Part shown: positions 36,169 to 45,341 of the stretch, piece by piece
How the letters are laid out: every line of letters begins with the position of its first letter
Numbering within the stretch: the stretch's first letter is position 1
Source of the DNA: an uncultured Flavobacteriaceae bacterium
GTDB taxonomy: Bacteria; Bacteroidota; Bacteroidia; Flavobacteriales; Flavobacteriaceae
Direction of reading: 5' to 3'
Assembly: GCA_913062575.1 (NCBI GenBank)
Contig: CAJXVT010000010.1
Coordinates: forward strand, 1 to 58,076
Length of the DNA stretch: 58,076 bases
Notes under the pieces: model-generated
Told to the model about the DNA's origin: nothing
What the model saw: only the letters and a program-made list of their open reading frames with translations
Databases searched by the model: none
Made by a program: the position numbers and the translations under genes

Positions 36169-36176
36169 TATTTTTG
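36169..36176 (+). promoter_or_regulatory. -7 element of the outer-membrane protein gene
   Basis: TATTTTTG matches TAnnTTTG exactly, about 60 nt before the start codon. The 202-nt gap (36033-36234) otherwise shows only AT-rich sequence. Confidence 0.45.
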
Positions 36177-36234
36177 CTGTATGTTTGTATTTAACACCAA
36201 AAATTACGTGGCTTGTTGCTGAATTACCCCAAAA

Positions 36235-37407
36235 ATGAATATGAATAAAAAGATTCTTTTTTTCTTTTTTTTATGCAGCAGTTATCTGTTAAATGCTCAA
36301 TACACTACAGTTATTAACTCTAATCGACCAGGCTTCTCTGAAAGCCCTTATAGTGTTGGCTTAGGAATTTATCAGCTAGAAACTGGGGTGTTTTACAATT
36401 CTTCAAAAATTGTAAGAACTTTTACACTACCTAGATCATTTGGAAATAGTATTGTTTTTAGGACTAGTTATTTTAATGAGAAATTAGAATTCAACACCAA
36501 CATCTCGTTTCAAAATGATAAAGTAGCTTTTAAAAATGTTTTTCAATCAAGTTATTTTAAAACTGGATTTAGTAAGTTCTCTATTGGTGCAAAATATTTA
36601 GTTTTTCAGCAGGAATATGAAGACAAGTCAAAAGAAATACGAAGTTGGAAACGTAAGTTTGCATTTGATTGGAAACGAGCAATTCCTTCGGTAGCTATTT
36701 ATGCTGGAATTAATACAGGCTTGGTAAACGATATTCATAATAAAGGAGGTTTTAGCCCAAAAGCTGGTGTCTTATTGCAAAACAATCTCTCAAAGAAATT
36801 CAATGTAGTTACCAACCTTTTTTATGATAATATTGGAACTGATTTTTCTGAAATGTCATATATAATTACTGGAACCTACGCCATTACTAATGATTGGTCT
36901 ACATTCTTTGAACATCAAGGTCGCTACAACAAGTATCAAATTAACAATAATTTCGGTACTGGTATTGCCTATTTATTTAGCAGACATTTTCAGGTTGATG
37001 CTTCTACAAGATTAAATTTTAATGGAAAAACTACAGAATCATATATGGCTCTAGGTTTTTCTTTTCGCTTAGACAGACATGTCCCAACTTTTATAAAGGT
37101 TGATGAAAACGGAAATGAAATTGAACCTTTAGAACCGGTTAATACTAAAAAGAAAAAATTCGTTGGAAGGTTTATTCAGAAAATAACGAACTTCTTTAAT
37201 TTCAAAAAGAAAAAAGAAGAAAAAGAAAAAGACAAAAAATTCGAACGCAAAAGACCTACAAGAAAAAGAGTAGAATCAACAACCCAAAAAGCAATAAAGA
37301 AGAACAGTAAAAAGAAAAAAGGTGGTTTCTTTAGCTTCTTGAAAAAGAAAAAAAAGAAGAAAAAAAACGACTCCAAGAAAAAGGATGACACTAAAAATGA
37401 AAATTAA
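36235..37407 (+). CDS. Outer-membrane 'transporter'-type beta-barrel with a polylysine tail
   Basis: A 390-residue exported protein: signal peptide ending LLNAQ (start at 36235 or the ATG at 36241) and a barrel-like region to about residue 280. It opens with the motif INSNRPGFSESPYSVGLGIYQLETG found in proteins annotated as putative transporters of the phenol-degradation MetA type. The strands alternate (RTSYFNEKLEFNTNISF, IGAKYLVF, YMALGFSFRL). The last ~86 residues are quite different: 34 are lysine, with two repeats of a Gly/Phe patch followed by a lysine run (FFNFKKKK and GGFFSFLKKKKKKKK). The tail's codons are nearly all AAA/AAG. Function unknown. Confidence 0.75.
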   Translation: MNMNKKILFFFFLCSSYLLNAQYTTVINSNRPGFSESPYSVGLGIYQLETGVFYNSSKIVRTFTLPRSFGNSIVFRTSYFNEKLEFNTNISFQNDKVAFKNVFQSSYFKTGFSKFSIGAKYLVFQQEYEDKSKEIRSWKRKFAFDWKRAIPSVAIYAGINTGLVNDIHNKGGFSPKAGVLLQNNLSKKFNVVTNLFYDNIGTDFSEMSYIITGTYAITNDWSTFFEHQGRYNKYQINNNFGTGIAYLFSRHFQVDASTRLNFNGKTTESYMALGFSFRLDRHVPTFIKVDENGNEIEPLEPVNTKKKKFVGRFIQKITNFFNFKKKKEEKEKDKKFERKRPTRKRVESTTQKAIKKNSKKKKGGFFSFLKKKKKKKKNDSKKKDDTKNEN

Positions 37408-37433
37408 TATCTAGTCTTTTGTATATTTAACCT

Positions 37434-38552
37434 ATGATTACCATTAAAGAAATTTTCTCAAAAAAGGAATTGAAACAATTTGTTACTTTTCCTTTTTCAT
37501 TATATAAAAATCATAAATATTGGGTTCCGCCAATTATTAATGATGAAATTGAATCTTTTAATAAAAAGACAAATCCTGTATTTGAACATGCAGACGCTCG
37601 TTATTTTTTAGCTTACAAAGGAAAAACAATTGTAGGTAGAGTTTGCGCAATTATCAATTGGCAGGAAGTCAATAATCAGAGCATTAAAAAAATGCGTTTT
37701 GGTTGGTTTGATGTGATTGATGATATTGAAGTAAGCAGAATTTTGATAGAAAAAGTAAAAGAAATTGGCTATCAAAACAAGCTTGATTTTATTGAAGGTC
37801 CAGTTGGTTTTTCGAACCTTGATAAAGTTGGTTTAATTACTGAAGGATTTGACTATATAGGAACCATGGTTACTTGGTACAATTATCCATATTATGTTGA
37901 CCACTTAAAAAAATTAGGCTTTCTAAAAGAAAAAGGTTTCTTAGAAAGCAAATTTAAGATGGATTATAGTGGGGCTAAGAAATACGAAAAATTTAGTAGA
38001 ATTATTAAAGAAAGATACCAATTAAAATCTCAAAGCTATACAAGTACAAAGCAGATTTTACCTCATACAGATGAAATGTTTGATGTCTTTGAAAAATCAT
38101 ATTCAAAACTATCTTCATTTGTACCAATTTCTCAACGTCAAAAAGATTTTTTCAAGAAGAAATACATGAGTTTTATCAATCCAGAATTCATTCAATTTGT
38201 ATTTAATAAGGACGATAAAATGGTTGGTTTTGCTATTATGATGCCTTCTTTTTCTGAAGCTTTACAAAAAGCAAACGGGAAACTGTTTCCGTTTGGAATG
38301 TTTCATTTATTGAAGGCTAAAAAGCATTCAAAAAAAGTTACCTCGTATTTAATTGGAGTAGATCCAGAATATCAAAGCAAGGGTGTAACTGCTGTTATAT
38401 TTCATCAATATTTCCAATCATTTGAGAAAAAAGGAATTGATTTTGTAACTAGAACTCCTGAGCTAGAAGAAAATGTAGAAATAAGTCAATTATGGAAAGT
38501 TTTTGACCCGACAACTTATAGAAAACGTAGCACTTTTAGATTAGATATTTAA
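37434..38552 (+). CDS. GNAT-like N-acetyltransferase superfamily protein
   Basis: A 372-residue protein with two GNAT-like halves, a common flavobacterial family of unknown substrate. Conserved stretches are FPFSLYKNHKYWVPP near the start, IEGPVGFSNLDKVGLITEGFD (about 121-141), and a C-terminal acetyl-CoA-type loop VDPEYQSKGVTAVIF (about 308-322), which fits the Q/R-x-x-G-x motif. It overlaps rsmE by one base (TAATG). Substrate could be a small molecule or an acyl chain; nothing here decides. Confidence 0.75.
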   Translation: MITIKEIFSKKELKQFVTFPFSLYKNHKYWVPPIINDEIESFNKKTNPVFEHADARYFLAYKGKTIVGRVCAIINWQEVNNQSIKKMRFGWFDVIDDIEVSRILIEKVKEIGYQNKLDFIEGPVGFSNLDKVGLITEGFDYIGTMVTWYNYPYYVDHLKKLGFLKEKGFLESKFKMDYSGAKKYEKFSRIIKERYQLKSQSYTSTKQILPHTDEMFDVFEKSYSKLSSFVPISQRQKDFFKKKYMSFINPEFIQFVFNKDDKMVGFAIMMPSFSEALQKANGKLFPFGMFHLLKAKKHSKKVTSYLIGVDPEYQSKGVTAVIFHQYFQSFEKKGIDFVTRTPELEENVEISQLWKVFDPTTYRKRSTFRLDI

Positions 38553-39265
38553 TGCAACTATTTTATAATCCAGACATATCAAGTACAGATGATCAGTTTA
38601 CTTTTGACAAAACTGAGAGTCGACATATTGTAAAAGTGTTACGTAAGAAAGAAAGCGACATTCTTTACATTACCAATGGTAAAAACGAGTTGTTTTCTGT
38701 GAAAATAATACTTGCCAATGACAAAAGGTGTTTGGTAGAAATTATAAAGTCAGAAACCAAACCCAAACCTTGGAATTACTATTTACATATTGCCATTGCA
38801 CCAACTAAAAACAACGATCGATTAGAATGGTTTTTAGAAAAGGCTACTGAAATTGGTATTGATGAGATTACGCCTATTATTTGCTCTAATTCAGAACGAA
38901 CCGTATTAAAAACTGAGCGCCTGCAAAAGATTGTACAGTCTGCAATGAAACAATCATTAAAATTTAAGCTCCCAAAACTAAATGAAGCTGTAAAATTCAA
39001 TGACTTTATTACTAGTGATTTTGAAGGAGATTTGTTTATTGCACATTGTGAAGAACAAAACAAAAAATCACTTGCAAAAGAGGTAAACTCAAAACAAAAC
39101 ACCACTATTTTAATTGGTCCTGAAGGAGATTTTACTCCAGCTGAAATAGAGAAAGCATTGACAGAAAACTTTACTCCAGTTGCATTAGGAGAAAGCAGGT
39201 TACGTACTGAAACTGCAGCTGTTGTTGCTGTACAAACTGTTGCTTTGATTAACGAACTCAGTTAA
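38552..39265 (+). CDS. rsmE: 16S rRNA (uracil1498-N3)-methyltransferase
   Basis: A 237-residue SPOUT-class methyltransferase modifying U1498 in 16S rRNA with S-adenosylmethionine. An N-terminal PUA-like part (about 1-70; HIVKVLRKKESDILYITNGK) precedes the knotted catalytic domain with IAPTKNNDRLEWFLEKATEIGIDEI, ILIGPEGDFTPAEIE (about 189-203) and LGESRLRTETAAVVA (about 213-227). These motifs are diagnostic of RsmE. It is translationally coupled to the GNAT-like gene upstream. Confidence 0.95.
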   Translation: MQLFYNPDISSTDDQFTFDKTESRHIVKVLRKKESDILYITNGKNELFSVKIILANDKRCLVEIIKSETKPKPWNYYLHIAIAPTKNNDRLEWFLEKATEIGIDEITPIICSNSERTVLKTERLQKIVQSAMKQSLKFKLPKLNEAVKFNDFITSDFEGDLFIAHCEEQNKKSLAKEVNSKQNTTILIGPEGDFTPAEIEKALTENFTPVALGESRLRTETAAVVAVQTVALINELS

Positions 39266-39303
39266 TAAATTAATCGTTATATTGCTACTTAATTAAATTT
39301 AAC

Positions 39304-39332
39304 CGAACTACTTCATAAATAAATGAAGTTCG
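39304..39332 (+). repeat. Imperfect hairpin after rsmE
   Basis: CGAAC-tac-TTCAT pairs with ATGAAGTTCG across a short A-rich loop (one 3-nt bulge). No U run follows, so it is a weak terminator candidate or a structural element of the next gene's leader. Confidence 0.35.
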
Positions 39333-39350
39333 TAAAAAACAAAAGTCGTT

Positions 39351-39686
39351 ATGAAAAGAGTAGCATTACTATTGTCTATTATTGTTCTATTCCAAAGCTG
39401 CTATAGCTACAAAACAGTTGATTACAATAATTCTGTAGTCAAAACCACAAAAAAAATAAAGATAACGACAAAAGATAACCAGAATATAAAGGGCAAAGTT
39501 ATTCAAAATAACAACACAGAAATAGTTGTGAATTCTAGTAAGAAAAGACCGTCAGTTACAATTCCGAAATCTTCAATTAAAAAAATTCAAGTACGAAAAT
39601 TTTCATTCTTAAAAACTGGTGGAACAGGATTAATTGGTTTGTCAGCCGCACTTTTTGCATTTGCAGTTCGCTTTAATTCAAAGTAG
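39351..39686 (+). CDS. Small lipoprotein with a C-terminal membrane segment
   Basis: A 111-residue protein with a lipoprotein signal (LLSIIVLFQSC; Cys17 would be lipidated), a short polar beta-rich domain that repeats Lys/Thr/Asn (KIKITTKDNQNIKGKVIQNNNTEIVVN), then a hydrophobic Gly-containing segment near the end (GGTGLIGLSAALFAFAV). The middle resembles a small SH3-like or LSm-like barrel only in its strand pattern. I do not recognise a family with a known role. It stands alone between rsmE and the DUF4159 gene. Confidence 0.6.
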   Translation: MKRVALLLSIIVLFQSCYSYKTVDYNNSVVKTTKKIKITTKDNQNIKGKVIQNNNTEIVVNSSKKRPSVTIPKSSIKKIQVRKFSFLKTGGTGLIGLSAALFAFAVRFNSK

Positions 39687-39759
39687 TTTTATAAGCACAA
39701 CAATAACAGTTTAAATATATTCATATTTCACTATCTTGCTTTCAATTCAAGCCCCATTT

Positions 39760-40401
39760 ATGAAGCAATTTTTGTATCTCTTTTTCTTTGGAATCATTTC
39801 TACAATGAACGCCCAAGAAATTGCTGTTTTAAAATACAATGGCGGTGGCGATTGGTATTCGAACCCAACTGCATTACCAAATCTTATTGAATATACAAAT
39901 GCGAATATTTTCACCAAGATTCGTAAAAACCCTACAACTGTTGCTGTTGGAGATTCAGATCTTTTTAATTACCCAATAGTGTTTTTAACTGGTCATGGAA
40001 ATGTATATTTCTCTGAAGATGAAGCTAAAAATTTACGTAACTACTTAATTTCTGGTGGATTTTTACATATCTCTGACAACTACGGTTTAGACACCTTTAT
40101 TAGAAGAGAAATAAAAAAGGTCTTTCCTAATTTAATATTTCAAGAAATCCCAAAAAATCATCCAATATTCAATCAGACTTTTACCTTTAAAAATGGATTG
40201 CCAAAAATTCATGAACACGATAAAAAACGGTCACAAGGTTTTGGACTGTTTTACGAAGGTAGATTGATTTGCTTTTACGATTATGAATCTGATTTAAGTG
40301 ATGGTTGGGAAGATGCCATTGTACATAACAATCCTAAAGAAGTGCGAGAAAAAGCACTAAAAATGGGTGCTAATATTATAGAATATGCTTTTAAACACTG
40401 A
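39760..40401 (+). CDS. DUF4159 domain-containing exported protein
   Basis: From the ATG at 39760 this is a 213-residue protein: signal peptide (FLYLFFFGIISTMNAQ) followed by a DUF4159 domain, a Rossmann-like glutamine-amidotransferase-type fold. Recognisable parts are YNGGGDWYSNPTALPNLIEY, FLTGHGNVYFSEDEAKNLRNYL, GGFLHISDNYG, and DLSDGWED. The function is unknown. The open frame extends 8 codons upstream to a TTG at 39736, but the signal peptide begins at the ATG. Its 3' end overlaps the next gene by 17 nt. Confidence 0.82.
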   Translation: MKQFLYLFFFGIISTMNAQEIAVLKYNGGGDWYSNPTALPNLIEYTNANIFTKIRKNPTTVAVGDSDLFNYPIVFLTGHGNVYFSEDEAKNLRNYLISGGFLHISDNYGLDTFIRREIKKVFPNLIFQEIPKNHPIFNQTFTFKNGLPKIHEHDKKRSQGFGLFYEGRLICFYDYESDLSDGWEDAIVHNNPKEVREKALKMGANIIEYAFKH

Positions 40402-41317
40402 TCAGATTACCAATATTGACGACATTAAGATAAACTTTGACACTAGTGAATTATGGATCTTAAACATCGCTATTGGAATTATTATGTTTGGCGTTGCCTT
40501 AGGCATTAGTATTGATGATTTTAAACGTTTGTTTAAGAACCCAAAGATCGTTTTTGTTGGCGTTTTATCACAATTTTTTTTATTGCCAGCAGCAACTTTT
40601 TTAGCAATATTAATTATTAAACCTCATCCTAGTTTTGCGTTGGGAATGATGATGATTGCTGCTTGTCCTGGTGGAAACGTTTCTAATTTTTTTAGTAAAA
40701 TGGCTGGTGGGAATGCAGCATTATCTGTAAGCTTAACAGCCTTTGCCACATTGATCTGTATTTTTATGACTCCTTTTAACCTACATTTCTGGGGCAGTTT
40801 ATACGAACCTACAAATGCAATTTTACAAACCGTACAATTAAATCCTTATGATTTATTTAAGTTGGTATTATTGATCTTGGGAATTCCATTGATTTGCGGA
40901 ATGCTCATCAAGCATTATCATAATAAAATGGCTAAAAAAATAGAAAAAGTATTAAAACCTCTTTCTATGTTGGTTTTTGTTGCCTTAATTTTAATTGCTT
41001 TTTCTCAAAATCTAGACATATTCACAAACCACATTCACCTTGTAATATTCTTGGTAATCTTCCATAACATCTTTGCATTTATCATTGGTTTTTATACTGC
41101 AAAAGCTTTTGGATTAAACAAAAAAGATACTAAGACTATTTCTATGGAAACCGGAATTCAGAATGGTGGCCTAGGCTTGCTGTTAATCTTCGGCTTCTTT
41201 GAAGGGTTAGGAGGCATGGCTTTACTCGCTGCTTTTTGGGGAATTTGGGATGTGTTTTCTGGAATGGCATTGGCAGCCTATTGGGGAAGAAAGAAAAAAG
41301 TGATAAGTGATAAGTAG
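40385..41317 (+). CDS. Bile acid:sodium symporter family (BASS) transporter
   Basis: A 310-residue membrane protein with about 9-10 helices. Family motifs are FKRLFKNPKIVFVGVLSQFFLLP, AACPGGNVSNFFSKMAGGNAALSVSLT (about 94-121, the first sodium-binding crossover) and METGIQNGGLGLLLI (about 255-269, the second). Bacterial members move bile acids, pantoate, or other organic anions with Na+; the substrate here is unknown. It overlaps the DUF4159 gene by 17 nt, so they should be coupled, though the functional link is unclear. Confidence 0.9.
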   Translation: MLLNTDQITNIDDIKINFDTSELWILNIAIGIIMFGVALGISIDDFKRLFKNPKIVFVGVLSQFFLLPAATFLAILIIKPHPSFALGMMMIAACPGGNVSNFFSKMAGGNAALSVSLTAFATLICIFMTPFNLHFWGSLYEPTNAILQTVQLNPYDLFKLVLLILGIPLICGMLIKHYHNKMAKKIEKVLKPLSMLVFVALILIAFSQNLDIFTNHIHLVIFLVIFHNIFAFIIGFYTAKAFGLNKKDTKTISMETGIQNGGLGLLLIFGFFEGLGGMALLAAFWGIWDVFSGMALAAYWGRKKKVISDK

Positions 41318-41340
41318 GTTTCAATTAAAAGGAAAAACGT

Positions 41341-41348
41341 TATTTTTG
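41341..41348 (+). promoter_or_regulatory. -7 element of the acyltransferase gene
   Basis: TATTTTTG matches TAnnTTTG exactly, 50 nt before the TTG start; TTTC about 20 nt upstream is a poor -33 box. Confidence 0.45.
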
Positions 41349-41397
41349 CAGACATTCCTAAACTAAAAAATTTCTCAATAATTATAATTTTTAACCC

Positions 41398-42438
41398 TTG
41401 AAAAAACTGTGGTACAACTTTTTTAAAATTTACGTTCAGACAGGTTTATTTTTTTACACTAAAAAGATAAAAATTGTAGGTAAAAAAAACATCCCAAAAA
41501 AAGGAGCTGTTCTTTTTGCTGTGAATCACCCAAACGGATTGATAGATTCGTTACTAGTTACCACAAATTCGCCAAGAGTTACTCATTATTTAGTAAGAGC
41601 AGCAATCTTTAAAAAACCAATCGTTAAGAAGTTTTTAGCGACTTTAAATTTAATGCCTATTTATAGAATTAGAGATGGTGTTAAAGAACTTTCTAAAAAC
41701 ACCGAAGTATTTAATGATTGTTATGATATCTTAAACAAGCAACGTGCATTGATGATTTTCCCAGAAGGAAGTCATGATAAAAGAAGAACCATTAGAACTA
41801 TTAGCAAAGGGTTTACAAGAATACTTTTTGGCGCTTTAGAGAAATACCCTGATTTAAAAATTACAGTTATTCCTGTTGGTGTAACCTATCAAAAAGCAGG
41901 TCAATATCCTTGTAAAGTTGCTATTCATTACGGAAAACCAATTCTTGCAAATGACTTCTATAACCCTGATGAAATAAACCCATCAATTAAAAAGATAAAA
42001 AATGCTGTTTCTAGCCAATTAAAAGAATTGTCTGTACATATTCCTTTCGATGAAAACTATGAAACTACTTTACAAAGGCTTAACGATCATAAGGTCGATT
42101 TCACCAATATAGAAGAAGTGAATAAAATGGTGCAATCTGGAAATATATACGCTCTTAAATCTGGATTTAATTATGGACTGCTCTTTAAGATACCGTTTAT
42201 ATTAAATAGCTTAATTCCTTGGATACTCTGGAAAGTTCTTTCAAAAAAAATTGACGAGATTGAGTTTGTAGATACGTTTAGATTTGGAATTGGAATTACT
42301 CTTCTTCCTATGTACTACTTAATTCAAACGTTGGTTGTATATGAAGTTTACGATTCAATAATTGCTGGAATCTATGTTGCAATATCCCTATTGGTAGCTC
42401 TCTCATATAGCAAACTATCTACTACTCCAACAGAATAG
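41398..42438 (+). CDS. 1-acyl-glycerol-3-phosphate acyltransferase family protein (PlsC-like)
   Basis: A 346-residue membrane acyltransferase of phospholipid synthesis. The catalytic motif is NHPNGLIDS (His and Asp spaced as in the Gat/Sct type rather than the classical HX4D), followed by IFPEGSHDKRRTI (the EGS motif) and VIPVGVTYQ. C-terminal hydrophobic helices (about 260-340) anchor it. Such proteins act either on glycerol 3-phosphate or on its monoacyl form; the exact substrate is undecided. It begins with TTG. The 3' end overlaps the convergent GH3 gene by 17 nt. Confidence 0.85.
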   Translation: MKKLWYNFFKIYVQTGLFFYTKKIKIVGKKNIPKKGAVLFAVNHPNGLIDSLLVTTNSPRVTHYLVRAAIFKKPIVKKFLATLNLMPIYRIRDGVKELSKNTEVFNDCYDILNKQRALMIFPEGSHDKRRTIRTISKGFTRILFGALEKYPDLKITVIPVGVTYQKAGQYPCKVAIHYGKPILANDFYNPDEINPSIKKIKNAVSSQLKELSVHIPFDENYETTLQRLNDHKVDFTNIEEVNKMVQSGNIYALKSGFNYGLLFKIPFILNSLIPWILWKVLSKKIDEIEFVDTFRFGIGITLLPMYYLIQTLVVYEVYDSIIAGIYVAISLLVALSYSKLSTTPTE

Positions 42439-45340
42439 CATCTTGAATAATTTGCTGAATTTTTGTTCTGATGTTTTCTTTAATCAACCCCGTATTTTCC
42501 ATTGTTGGGTATACTCTATTTGATAAGAAAACATATACAATTCCACTTTCTGGGTCTGCCCAAGTATAGGTTCCTGTAAAACCACTATGCCCAAAACTTT
42601 TATCAGAAACACAACCACAAGTTGCTTCAACATCTGGATTTAATTGCGGTTTATCAAAACCTAATCCTCTACGAATCTTTTTATCTGCATAATACCTTTT
42701 ATTAAATTTACCTACTGTGCTACTTTTCAGGTACCGTTTACCGCCATAAAAGCCTTTTTGCAAATACATTTGCATAATCTTAGCAACATCATTAGAATTT
42801 GCAAATAATCCTGCATGTCCTCCAACACCACCTAGCATTGCCGCCCCCATATCATGCACATAACCATGTATACGTTGGTTTCTAAAATATTCATCATTTT
42901 CTGTCGGAACAATTTCTTTTTTCGAATATTTTTCTAAGGGTAAAAAACTAGTTCTATTAGCACCTAAAGAAGTGTAAAAATATTTTTGAGTTAATACATT
43001 CAGTGGTTGCTTGTACTTCTTTTCAAGCGTCTTTTTTAAGATATAATAACCCAAATCGCTATACTTATACCCTTCTTTTTCTCTTTGATCTGCATCTTTA
43101 ATATATTGAAAAATAGAATCTTTATACGAAGTTTGCAAGTATAACTTATTTGCTATTTTTATACTGTAAGATTTACTTTTTTTCGATTGATAAAACTGTG
43201 GTAAATTCTCTCCCGTAATACTGTCTTGCGTATTTTTATAAAACGGAATCCAAGCTTTCAATCTTCCATTATGAGATAATATTTCTTTTAAAGTAACCGT
43301 ATCTTTATTGGTGTTTCTTAATTCTGGAAGTAGATGCTTTAATTTTGTTGCAATTCTAAATTTACCTTCTCCTTCAGCTTTCATCACCATTGGCAAGGTT
43401 GCTAAAATTTTTGTCATAGAGGCAACATCATACAAATCAGAATTTCTTACTTTTTTTAAGGTATCATGTGTATGAAACCCAAAACTTTTCTGATAAATTA
43501 CTCTACCAGAACGAGCGACCAAGATTTGCATTCCCGGTGCCATTTTTTTTGTCATCACCTCTTCTGCAATTATATCTATTTCTGCTAGTTTAACCGAAGA
43601 CATCTTTACTTCTTCTGGAATGCCATATTGTAATCTGCTTAAAGACATCGAATATAAACCAAACCCTTCTTTGAATTGTTTATTGATACTCACAGGCAAC
43701 TTTCCTTTTGCTTTAATCGCACCAAACAATACTTGAGCAGAGATTTCTTGTGCTACTTTACTGTTTTGAAATGAAACAACCAATCCTTCAATATTTTTAA
43801 ATGATTTGAAATCTAATAAACTATATGGGCTTGAAAAAACATCTAAAATTACTTTTTTCGCTTTAGCTATTTTCTGAATTGTAGCAATGTCTTCCTTTTT
43901 AAATTTAAATCCTTTCCAAGGATGTGCATTGGATGTATGATACCCAATTATCACTAAATTATATGATTTTAGTTTTGATAATAATGTAGAAGAACTAGCT
44001 CCAGAAATCACATCTATTTTGGCATAATTGTTAAGCATTGTAACAAAGGGTGTACTATCATCATCACCAAATTTTACATAGGCGATTTTTTGTTTATCTA
44101 AATGTTGAATAGGCACAATATCTTTTACATTTTTTAAAACTGTAATCGATTTCTTAACCAACTCTCTATGCAACAACACATCTATTTTCGAATTTAAATT
44201 TTCGTGCAAGTTTTCTAAGGAAACGGGCTTGTAGTTATGCAATCCAGCCCAATATTTTGCCATTAGTATTTTACGAACTGAATGGTTTAACCTCTTAACA
44301 GATAGCTTTTTTTCTTTAATTGCTTTTTTAAATAATTTTACTGTTGCTGGTACATCTTGCGGAATTAACAACAAGTCATTTCCTGCTAATATTGCAGCCA
44401 AATCAATTTCTGAAGATGTAGAGTAATCTGCTGCGCCTTTCATATTCAATCCATCCGTAATAATTAAGCCTTTAAAACCCATTTTATCAATCAATAAATC
44501 GGTTACAATTCTTTTTGATAATGACGATGGTAATTTTTTATTTGGCTCTAATTTCGGAATGCTCATATGCGCTGTCATTACACTCGCTAAATTCTCTTTA
44601 AAAAGTTTTTTATACGGATACAATTCTAATGTATCCAATCTTTTCATATCAAAATCAACAACAGGTAAAGTATGATGAGAATCTGAAGCAGTATCTCCAT
44701 GACCAGGGAAATGTTTTGCATTTGCCAACACTCCAACACCTTGCATTCCTTTTGTAAATGCTATTGCTTTATCTGTAACATTGTCTTTATTTTCTCCAAA
44801 AGAACGATTTCCAATAATTGGATTTTTAGGGTTGATATTGATATCTACTACAGGTGCAAAATTGATATGGATTCCTAATCGTTTACAATGCTCTCCAACT
44901 CGAGCACCAAAATCTTCAATTAATTGATTATCTCTTACCGCACCCAAAGTCATATTCCATGGATAACGAAATGTCTTTTTTAAACGCATGTCTAAACCCC
45001 ATTCGCCGTCAAAACCAACCATCAAAGGAACTTTAGAAAGGGCTTGGTATTTGTTATTTAAAACGGCTTGTTTTTCTGGAGTTCCTTGCATAAAAATTAA
45101 ATTACCTACATGATGTTTTTGTATCATATCTGTAATCACTTTTTCATGCTTTTCATCCAAATTAGAATAGGCTTGCACCATAAAAAGCTGTCCAATTTTT
45201 TCTTCGACTGTCATCTTTTTAAGGATACTATTTACCCATTTCTTTTGTGCTTCCGCATCAACAGTTGCCAACGGATCTTTAGATTGTCCTTTAATAACAC
45301 CAACACATAAAACTGCAATAACAATAAAAATTCTTCTCAT
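42422..45340 (-). CDS. Fused beta-N-acetylglucosaminidase (GH3) and serine beta-lactamase-like hydrolase
   Basis: A 972-residue exported protein. After a signal peptide (IAVLCVGVIKGQ), residues about 30-370 are a NagZ-type GH3 domain with KHFPGHGDTASDSHHTLP (His-Asp acid/base loop) and IITDGLNMKGAAD (the nucleophile Asp). A GH3 C-terminal domain (about 390-570) follows. Residues about 600-970 are a class C beta-lactamase/esterase domain with SMTK (Ser-x-x-Lys), YSDLGYY and GHSGFTGT. The pair suggests trimming of peptidoglycan sugars coupled to peptide or ester hydrolysis. This fusion is common in Bacteroidetes. It ends the operon that starts with the 45342-45830 gene or upstream. Confidence 0.9.
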   Translation of the reverse strand: MRRIFIVIAVLCVGVIKGQSKDPLATVDAEAQKKWVNSILKKMTVEEKIGQLFMVQAYSNLDEKHEKVITDMIQKHHVGNLIFMQGTPEKQAVLNNKYQALSKVPLMVGFDGEWGLDMRLKKTFRYPWNMTLGAVRDNQLIEDFGARVGEHCKRLGIHINFAPVVDININPKNPIIGNRSFGENKDNVTDKAIAFTKGMQGVGVLANAKHFPGHGDTASDSHHTLPVVDFDMKRLDTLELYPYKKLFKENLASVMTAHMSIPKLEPNKKLPSSLSKRIVTDLLIDKMGFKGLIITDGLNMKGAADYSTSSEIDLAAILAGNDLLLIPQDVPATVKLFKKAIKEKKLSVKRLNHSVRKILMAKYWAGLHNYKPVSLENLHENLNSKIDVLLHRELVKKSITVLKNVKDIVPIQHLDKQKIAYVKFGDDDSTPFVTMLNNYAKIDVISGASSSTLLSKLKSYNLVIIGYHTSNAHPWKGFKFKKEDIATIQKIAKAKKVILDVFSSPYSLLDFKSFKNIEGLVVSFQNSKVAQEISAQVLFGAIKAKGKLPVSINKQFKEGFGLYSMSLSRLQYGIPEEVKMSSVKLAEIDIIAEEVMTKKMAPGMQILVARSGRVIYQKSFGFHTHDTLKKVRNSDLYDVASMTKILATLPMVMKAEGEGKFRIATKLKHLLPELRNTNKDTVTLKEILSHNGRLKAWIPFYKNTQDSITGENLPQFYQSKKSKSYSIKIANKLYLQTSYKDSIFQYIKDADQREKEGYKYSDLGYYILKKTLEKKYKQPLNVLTQKYFYTSLGANRTSFLPLEKYSKKEIVPTENDEYFRNQRIHGYVHDMGAAMLGGVGGHAGLFANSNDVAKIMQMYLQKGFYGGKRYLKSSTVGKFNKRYYADKKIRRGLGFDKPQLNPDVEATCGCVSDKSFGHSGFTGTYTWADPESGIVYVFLSNRVYPTMENTGLIKENIRTKIQQIIQDAILLE

Positions 45341-45341
45341 A

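Noticed and set aside
37176..37391. Phe-rich minus-strand ORF opposite the polylysine tail
   Set aside because: It is only the complement of AAA/AAG codons (TTT/CTT) and has no plausible start or family.
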